A stretch of 5,657 nucleotides of DNA, from contig JAAXIE010000328.1 in the NCBI GenBank assembly GCA_012270525.1, positions 1 to 5,657 on the forward strand. The letters are read 5' to 3'. This document shows, in pieces, positions 1 through 5,657 of this stretch (the stretch's first letter is position 1; each line of letters starts with the position of its first letter). Position numbers and translations under genes: made by a program. The notes below the pieces were generated by a model. It was not told where the DNA came from. It worked only from the letters and a program-made list of their open reading frames with translations, and ran no database searches. Source of the DNA: Dehalococcoidia bacterium (GTDB lineage: Bacteria > Chloroflexota > Dehalococcoidia > UBA3495 > JAAXIE01).

Positions 1-768
1 TACATCTTCACCCAGCGCAACGGCATCCACATCATCGACCTCCAGCAGACCCTCGTCCTGCTCAACGAGGCCTGCAAGGCCGTCAGCCAACTCGTGTCCG
101 ACGGCGGCGACATCATATTCGTTGGCACCAAGCGCCAAGCCCAGGACGCGATGCAACAGGAAGCCTCCCGCTGCGGAATGCCCTACGTCAACCAGCGCTG
201 GCTCGGCGGCTCCCTCACCAACTTCGGCGTTATCCACTCCCGGGTGATGTACCTCCGCGAGTTGGAAGAGAAGAAGGAAAAGGGCCACTTCCGGCGGCTC
301 CCTCGCAAGGAAGCCCTCAAACTTGATGAGACCCTGAACAAGCTCCACCGCTACTACGACGGCCTCAAGGGCATGGACAAAGTGCCCGAAGCAATGTTCG
401 TCGTCGACCTCGGCATGGAGAAGAACTGCGTCGCTGAGGCCCGGCGCACCGGTGTCTCTATCGTCGGACTCGTCGACACCGATTGCGACCCCCTCCTGGT
501 CGACCACGCCATACCCGGCAACGACGACGCCATACGCTCCATTCGCCTCATGGCAGGCCGCATCGCCGACGCCGTGATCGAAGGTAAACGTCAGCGCGAA
601 ACGGTCCTCGCAGAAGAGGGTGAGGGCGAGTCTCCGGAGGAAGTGGAAGAAGTGTTCGAGCCCCGGGCCTTCTACGACGCCGAGGCTGCAGCCTTGGCCG
701 AGATAGCAGCCCAGGGAATAGACGGCCCGGCCGACGATGAAGACGACGATACCGGGGATGCCCCATAA
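1..768 (+). CDS. rpsB: 30S ribosomal protein S2, 5'-truncated by the window edge
   Basis: Ribosomal protein S2 of the small subunit, which binds late in 30S assembly and helps anchor S1 in bacteria that have it. The reading frame is open from base 1 and gives 255 residues before TAA. Compared with E. coli S2, about 29 N-terminal residues, including the start, lie upstream of the window. Visible hallmarks, in window residue numbers, are FVGTKRQA at 40-47, the NQRWLGGSLTNF block at 64-75 and IPGNDDAIRSI at 171-181. The second S2 family signature at 129-153 fits except for its last position (Ser for Ala/Pro). The conserved fold ends near residue 200. It is followed by an acidic tail of about 50 residues with roughly 20 Asp/Glu, longer than the E. 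coli C-terminus. An internal GTG at 94 is not the start, because homology continues upstream to base 1. The gene leads the cluster, 21 bases before tsf. Confidence 0.97.
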   Translation, partial: YIFTQRNGIHIIDLQQTLVLLNEACKAVSQLVSDGGDIIFVGTKRQAQDAMQQEASRCGMPYVNQRWLGGSLTNFGVIHSRVMYLRELEEKKEKGHFRRLPRKEALKLDETLNKLHRYYDGLKGMDKVPEAMFVVDLGMEKNCVAEARRTGVSIVGLVDTDCDPLLVDHAIPGNDDAIRSIRLMAGRIADAVIEGKRQRETVLAEEGEGESPEEVEEVFEPRAFYDAEAAALAEIAAQGIDGPADDEDDDTGDAP

Positions 769-778
769 CCCGGCCAGC

Positions 779-784
779 GGAAGG
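779..784 (+). promoter_or_regulatory. Shine-Dalgarno site that decides the TTG start of tsf
   Basis: GGAAGG lies 5 bases before the TTG at 790. It supports TTG over the in-frame ATG at 808, which would remove the first six residues and has no comparable purine stretch at the right distance. Confidence 0.7.
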
Positions 785-789
785 TTAAG

Positions 790-2640
<1,851 letters not shown>

Positions 2641-2643
2641 CGG

Positions 2644-3390
2644 GTGGACCAGCAGGCCCGCTCGTCTTCTGTTCCCAGGACCGTCGACGGCCCTAACGTG
2701 CCCCTCCACGTCGCCATCGTGATGGACGGCAACGGCCGTTGGGCCGAGCAGCGCGGCCTCCCCCGGCTCACAGGACACCGCCTGGGGGTCGACAACATTC
2801 GCCCCGTATTGCAGGTCCTGGCCCGAAAAGGCGTCACGTACGTTTCCCTCTACGCCTTCTCCACCGAGAACTGGACCCGGCCGCCCTCTGAGGTCGAAGG
2901 GATCATGGAAATCCTGCGAGACTCCATCCAGCGCGAGACCCAAGCCTTGCACGAACAGGATGTGCGCATCCTCCACTTGGGTCGCTTGGACCGGCTCTCC
3001 CCCGAACTCCACCAAGCCATCATGCACGCCCAGGAACTCACACGTCACAACAAGGGCGTCACCCTCAGCGTTGCCTTCGACTACGGCGGCCGGTCTGAGA
3101 TCGTCGACGCCCTCAAGAACATCATGCGCGACGGTCTTTCCCCCGATGACGTGACCGAGGAATGCATCTCGCGTTACCTGTACACATCCCAGTTGCCCGA
3201 CCCCGACCTGATAATCCGCACCGGCGGACAACTCCGCCTGAGCAACTTCTTCCTCTGGCAAGCCGCCTACGCAGAATACTACCCGACCTCTACCCTCTGG
3301 CCCGACCTCAGTCCTGAAGAGGTAACCCGGGCACTGGAAGATTACAGCGGGCGCCAGAGGCGCTTCGGAAACATTCGTAACGGGGCCTGA
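2644..3390 (+). CDS. uppS: Undecaprenyl diphosphate synthase (cis-prenyltransferase)
   Basis: Cis-prenyltransferase that adds IPP units to farnesyl diphosphate to give the C55 lipid used as carrier for peptidoglycan and other envelope polymers; it acts at the inner face of the membrane. The 248 residues match the family length. HVAIVMDGNGRWA at 22-34 holds the catalytic, Mg-binding Asp28. GHRLGVDN follows at 44-51, then YAFSTENWTRP at 70-80 and AFDYGGRSEIVDA at 144-156. IRTGGQLRLSNF spans 191-202 and AYAEYYPTSTLWPD 208-221, with Glu211 matching the metal ligand Glu213 of E. coli. Residue 196 is Gln where most members have Glu (E. coli Glu198). GTG 2644 lies 3 bases after the frr stop, with a weak AGGT 7 bases upstream. 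A second in-frame GTG at 2698 would start just before the first motif and cannot be excluded. Product length (C55 or other) cannot be read from the sequence. Confidence 0.95.
   Translation: MDQQARSSSVPRTVDGPNVPLHVAIVMDGNGRWAEQRGLPRLTGHRLGVDNIRPVLQVLARKGVTYVSLYAFSTENWTRPPSEVEGIMEILRDSIQRETQALHEQDVRILHLGRLDRLSPELHQAIMHAQELTRHNKGVTLSVAFDYGGRSEIVDALKNIMRDGLSPDDVTEECISRYLYTSQLPDPDLIIRTGGQLRLSNFFLWQAAYAEYYPTSTLWPDLSPEEVTRALEDYSGRQRRFGNIRNGA
3382..3385 (+). promoter_or_regulatory. Shine-Dalgarno site for cdsA at the end of uppS
   Basis: GGGG within the last uppS codons lies 7 bases before the GTG at 3393. This supports that start over the out-of-frame GTG at 3391. Confidence 0.5.
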
Positions 3391-3392
3391 GT

Positions 3393-4199
3393 GTGGCTCA
3401 GCGCATCGCCACTGCCCTCGTGGGCCTGCCCATCCTGCTCGCCCTCGTTTGGGCAGGTGGGGTCTACCTCACCATAGCCGTGGCCTTGGCCGCCAGCCTC
3501 GCCTGGTTCGAATACCACCGCATGTTTGCCCCTGCCGGAGAACGGGTGATACTGGCCTCTGGCGCACTATGGGCGGTGGCAATGGCGATAGGGGCCTGCC
3601 TGTCGACTCGTTGGGAAGGCACCGACCTGCCCATCCCCCTCTATATCGCCCTGGGTGGTGGGGCCCTCCCCGCAATTCTCTGGTCCCTCTGGCGACCCTC
3701 CGGCCTGTTCGCCAGAACACGCCTCGCCGCCGGGCCTGTCTACTGCGCCTTCTTCGTAGCCCACGCCGTCGCCCTGCGGGACATCCCCGACCTTCCCGGC
3801 CTCCAATGGCTCCTGTTCGCCCTGCTGACTACCTTCGCTACCGACACGGGTGCCTATTTCGTCGGCCGTTCCATGGGACGCCACCGTATGGCCCCTTCCA
3901 TCAGCCCAGGCAAGACCTGGGAGGGCGCGGTGGGCGGCTTCATGGGCACTGTGGCTGCCGGTGCCGGGCTTGCCGCCCTGGTGGGCCTCCCTCTTTGGGC
4001 CGCCCTCGGCACCGCAGCAGGGGTGGGCATCGTCGCCCAAATCGGAGACCTCCTCGAATCGAGCCTGAAAAGAGCAGCCGGAGCCAAGGACGCTGGCGGG
4101 TTGCTGCCGGGCCACGGTGGCCTGTTGGACAGGCTCGATTCCCTTGTCTTCACGATACCCCTCGTCTATTATCAGGCTATACTGGGCGTGGGAATATGA
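3393..4199 (+). CDS. cdsA: Phosphatidate cytidylyltransferase (CDP-diglyceride synthase)
   Basis: Integral membrane enzyme that makes CDP-diacylglycerol from CTP and phosphatidic acid, the branch point for bacterial phospholipids. The 268-residue protein is very hydrophobic, with eight or nine likely membrane segments by eye: about 8-20, 24-40, 52-71, 81-99, 112-128, 138-156, 179-198, 200-216 and 251-267. The complete CTP_transf_1 family signature is present at 223-249, with SSLKR at 223-227, KD at 232-233 and HGGLLDRLD at 241-249. Upstream conserved pieces are TDTGAYFVGR at 150-159, SPGKTWEG at 171-178 and GDLLES at 218-223. Asp219, Asp246 and Asp249 are the expected metal-site acids. All key residues appear intact. 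The GTG start lies 2 bases after the uppS stop and the stop codon overlaps the dxr start by ATGA, so coupled translation on both sides is likely. Confidence 0.97.
   Translation: MAQRIATALVGLPILLALVWAGGVYLTIAVALAASLAWFEYHRMFAPAGERVILASGALWAVAMAIGACLSTRWEGTDLPIPLYIALGGGALPAILWSLWRPSGLFARTRLAAGPVYCAFFVAHAVALRDIPDLPGLQWLLFALLTTFATDTGAYFVGRSMGRHRMAPSISPGKTWEGAVGGFMGTVAAGAGLAALVGLPLWAALGTAAGVGIVAQIGDLLESSLKRAAGAKDAGGLLPGHGGLLDRLDSLVFTIPLVYYQAILGVGI
4196..4199 (+). other. ATGA stop/start overlap of cdsA and dxr
   Basis: The dxr ATG (4196-4198) overlaps the cdsA TGA (4197-4199). This arrangement allows a terminating ribosome to restart on dxr. G-rich bases just upstream (GGGCGTGGGA, 4184-4193) could serve as the ribosome binding site. 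Confidence 0.85.
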
Positions 4200-5335
4200 A
4201 GAAGCTGGTCGTACTGGGTTCAACAGGCTCCATAGGTCAGCAGACCTTGGACATCGCGCGGGCCTTCCCCGACGTATTCCGGGTGGTGGGCTTGGCCGCT
4301 GGCACCAACGTGGAACTGCTCCAGGCCCAAATACGCGAGTTCCACCCGGAGATGGTCTACTGCGCTGCAACCCAGCAGTTGCCACTCCCTGCTGCCGCTC
4401 GCTGGGCGTCCATGGAAGAGATGTCTACCCAGGACGACGTAGACCTCGTGATGGTTGCTACCATCGGCAGTGCCGGACTGCTACCGACTTTCCGCGCCTT
4501 GGAGTGCGGCAAGCCCGTCGCCTTGGCCAATAAGGAAGTCATCGTCATGGCCGGGGAGTTGCTCAAGGCCGCCGAAAAGAAACATGGCGGTGCCATACTG
4601 CCCGTCGACAGCGAGCCGAGCGCCATCTGGCAGTGCATGCAGGGGGAGCCCAGCGCATTGCGTCGCATCATCATCACCGCATCAGGAGGACCCTTCCGCA
4701 CCACCGACACCTCGGAACTCAAGGATGTTACTCCGGAACAGGCCCTCAAGCACCCAACCTGGCAGATGGGCCGCAAGATTACCGTGGACTCCGCCACCCT
4801 CATGAACAAGGCCTTCGAGGTCATCGAGTCCCACTGGCTCTTCGGGCTTCCTTTCGAACAGATCGAGGTCGTGGTGCACCCCCAGAGCATCGTGCACTCC
4901 ATGATCGAGTTGGCGGATAACTCGGTGAAGGCCCAGATGGGGCCGCCCGATATGCGCCTCCCCATCCAGTACTCCATGTTTCACCCCGACCGCATGCCCA
5001 ACGACCTGATCCCCCGTCTCGACATCGCCAACCCCTACGACCTCACCTTCCACCCGCTGGAGCTGGAACGCTACCCTTGCTTCAGCTTGGCCTTGCACGC
5101 AGGCAAGCATGGCGGCACCTTTCCCGCTGCTCTCAGCGCCGCCGACGAGGTCGCAGTCGGCCTGTTCCTGGACAGGCAGATCGGCTACTTGGACATCGGC
5201 CGTGTCGTTGACCGGGTGCTGGAAGAGCACGACGTCTCCCCGGAACCCGACTTGGAAGAATTGCTCCAGGTCGACCAGTGGGCCCGCACTCGGGCCACCG
5301 AAATCGCCCGGTCTCTGGCTACCGCAGCCAGCTAG
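4196..5335 (+). CDS. dxr: 1-deoxy-D-xylulose 5-phosphate reductoisomerase
   Basis: Converts DXP to 2-C-methyl-D-erythritol 4-phosphate with NADPH and a divalent metal, the committed step of the MEP isoprenoid pathway and the target of fosmidomycin. The length is 379 residues (E. coli 398). The N-terminal Rossmann domain has LGSTGSIGQQTLD at 7-19 and ALANKEVIVMAGELL at 109-123. The catalytic domain has PVDSEPSAIWQ at 136-146, with metal ligands Asp138 and Glu140. It continues with TASGGPF at 161-167, HPTWQMGRK at 186-194 and DSATLMNKAFEVIE at 198-211, with Glu208 matching the third metal ligand Glu231 of E. coli. HPQSIVHSM at 228-236 and GPPDMRLPIQ at 249-258 complete it. Position 141 is Pro where E. 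coli has His153. His186 and His234 match E. coli His209 and His257. ATG 4196 is chosen because the Rossmann motif starts seven residues later; the frame is open far upstream only as a shadow of cdsA. The ATGA overlap couples it to cdsA. Confidence 0.97.
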   Translation: MKKLVVLGSTGSIGQQTLDIARAFPDVFRVVGLAAGTNVELLQAQIREFHPEMVYCAATQQLPLPAAARWASMEEMSTQDDVDLVMVATIGSAGLLPTFRALECGKPVALANKEVIVMAGELLKAAEKKHGGAILPVDSEPSAIWQCMQGEPSALRRIIITASGGPFRTTDTSELKDVTPEQALKHPTWQMGRKITVDSATLMNKAFEVIESHWLFGLPFEQIEVVVHPQSIVHSMIELADNSVKAQMGPPDMRLPIQYSMFHPDRMPNDLIPRLDIANPYDLTFHPLELERYPCFSLALHAGKHGGTFPAALSAADEVAVGLFLDRQIGYLDIGRVVDRVLEEHDVSPEPDLEELLQVDQWARTRATEIARSLATAAS

Positions 5336-5373
5336 GGCGCCATGCTCCCCTCCCCCAGTGAGATGAGAACGGG

Positions 5374-5657
5374 ATGATTACGGTCCTCATCGCCATCGCC
5401 ACCTTCATCCCGGTCTTGGGCATCCTCGTGCTGGTGCATGAACTCGGCCACTACTGGACCGCCAGGGCCTTCGGCGTAAAAGTCCTCGAGTTTGGCTTCG
5501 GATACCCGCCCCGTATCTTCGGCATCCGCACCGGCAGGACTAGAGTCCGTGCCAACGACGACACCTTCATCTACGGCTACGAGGAAAGCACGATCGGTGT
5601 GCGGGTAGGCGATTTCGTAAAGCTATGGCTGGTAGAGGACGAGAACAAGGAGTTGCT
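5374..5657 (+). CDS. rseP: RseP/RIP-type site-2 membrane zinc metalloprotease, 3'-truncated by the window edge
   Basis: N-terminal 94 codons of an M50-family intramembrane protease. Relatives cut transmembrane segments of anti-sigma factors or leftover signal peptides within the membrane. The first helix, residues about 3-21, runs into HELGH at 22-26, the zinc-binding HExxH motif, at the same residue positions as HEFGH in E. coli RseP. It is followed by ARAFGVKVLEFGFGYPPRIFG at about 30-50, matching the conserved Glu-Phe-(Gly/Ser)-x-Gly-(Phe/Tyr) segment. After that the usual short stretch leading to a Pro-Leu-Gly-Gly-(Tyr/Phe)-Val-Lys loop is not recognisable. Instead there is a polar segment (about 57-94) containing VGDFVKLWLVEDE. 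PDZ domains and the second active-site motif would lie beyond the window. ATG 5374 is chosen because the frame upstream has no homology and the helix begins at once; the ribosome binding site is weak. Location after dxr is common for this gene. Confidence 0.88.
   Translation, partial: MITVLIAIATFIPVLGILVLVHELGHYWTARAFGVKVLEFGFGYPPRIFGIRTGRTRVRANDDTFIYGYEESTIGVRVGDFVKLWLVEDENKEL

Noticed and set aside
3449..4195. Long open frame upstream of and in frame with dxr, running through cdsA
   Set aside because: It is the alternate frame of cdsA, rich in Arg and Pro, with no family motifs; dxr homology starts at the ATG at 4196.
3567..4385. 272-codon open frame on the minus strand across cdsA and dxr
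   Set aside because: It lies antisense to two clearly conserved genes, has low-complexity composition typical of G+C-rich shadows, and shows no recognisable motif.
5336..5373. Gap between dxr and rseP examined for a terminator or promoter
   Set aside because: No hairpin with a T tract and no convincing -35/-10 pair in 38 bases.

Overview
The window (5,657 bases, visibly G+C-rich, with codons mostly ending in C or G) is almost fully coding on the + strand. It holds one compact housekeeping cluster in the order rpsB (5' end cut off) - tsf - pyrH - frr - uppS - cdsA - dxr - rseP (3' end cut off). Every gene was recognised from family motifs. No RNA genes, mobile elements, CRISPR arrays, convincing terminators or minus-strand genes were found. 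The longest gap between genes is 38 bases.

Organism: this gene order is a widespread bacterial arrangement. The 167-residue EF-Ts is the short form, the starts are mostly GTG or TTG, and the UMP kinase and reductoisomerase have a distinctive look. Together these suggest a G+C-rich member of the Chloroflexota (Dehalococcoidia or a relative). This is an inference from gene order and protein style, not the result of a search.

Layout: bases 1-2640 carry translation and nucleotide genes: ribosomal protein S2, elongation factor Ts, UMP kinase and ribosome recycling factor. Bases 2644-5335 carry envelope and isoprenoid genes: undecaprenyl diphosphate synthase, CDP-diglyceride synthase and DXP reductoisomerase. 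From 5374 to the end is the N-terminus of a site-2-type membrane zinc protease. Dxr commits carbon to the MEP pathway, whose IPP is used by UppS to build the lipid carrier for cell-wall synthesis. CdsA makes the CDP-diacylglycerol for phospholipids. Several junctions are tight: a 20-base overlap of pyrH and frr, gaps of 3 and 2 bases around uppS, and a 4-base ATGA overlap of cdsA and dxr. This supports one co-transcribed, translationally coupled operon whose promoter lies upstream of the window.

No new multi-gene system is visible. The points worth a second look are molecular details: a Glu-to-Gln change in the conserved RTGGE motif of UppS, a His-to-Pro change next to the metal-binding acids of Dxr, an atypical segment after the first membrane helix of the RseP-like protease, a seven-G run at the pyrH/frr overlap where a one-base shift would fuse the two proteins, and a long acidic tail on S2.
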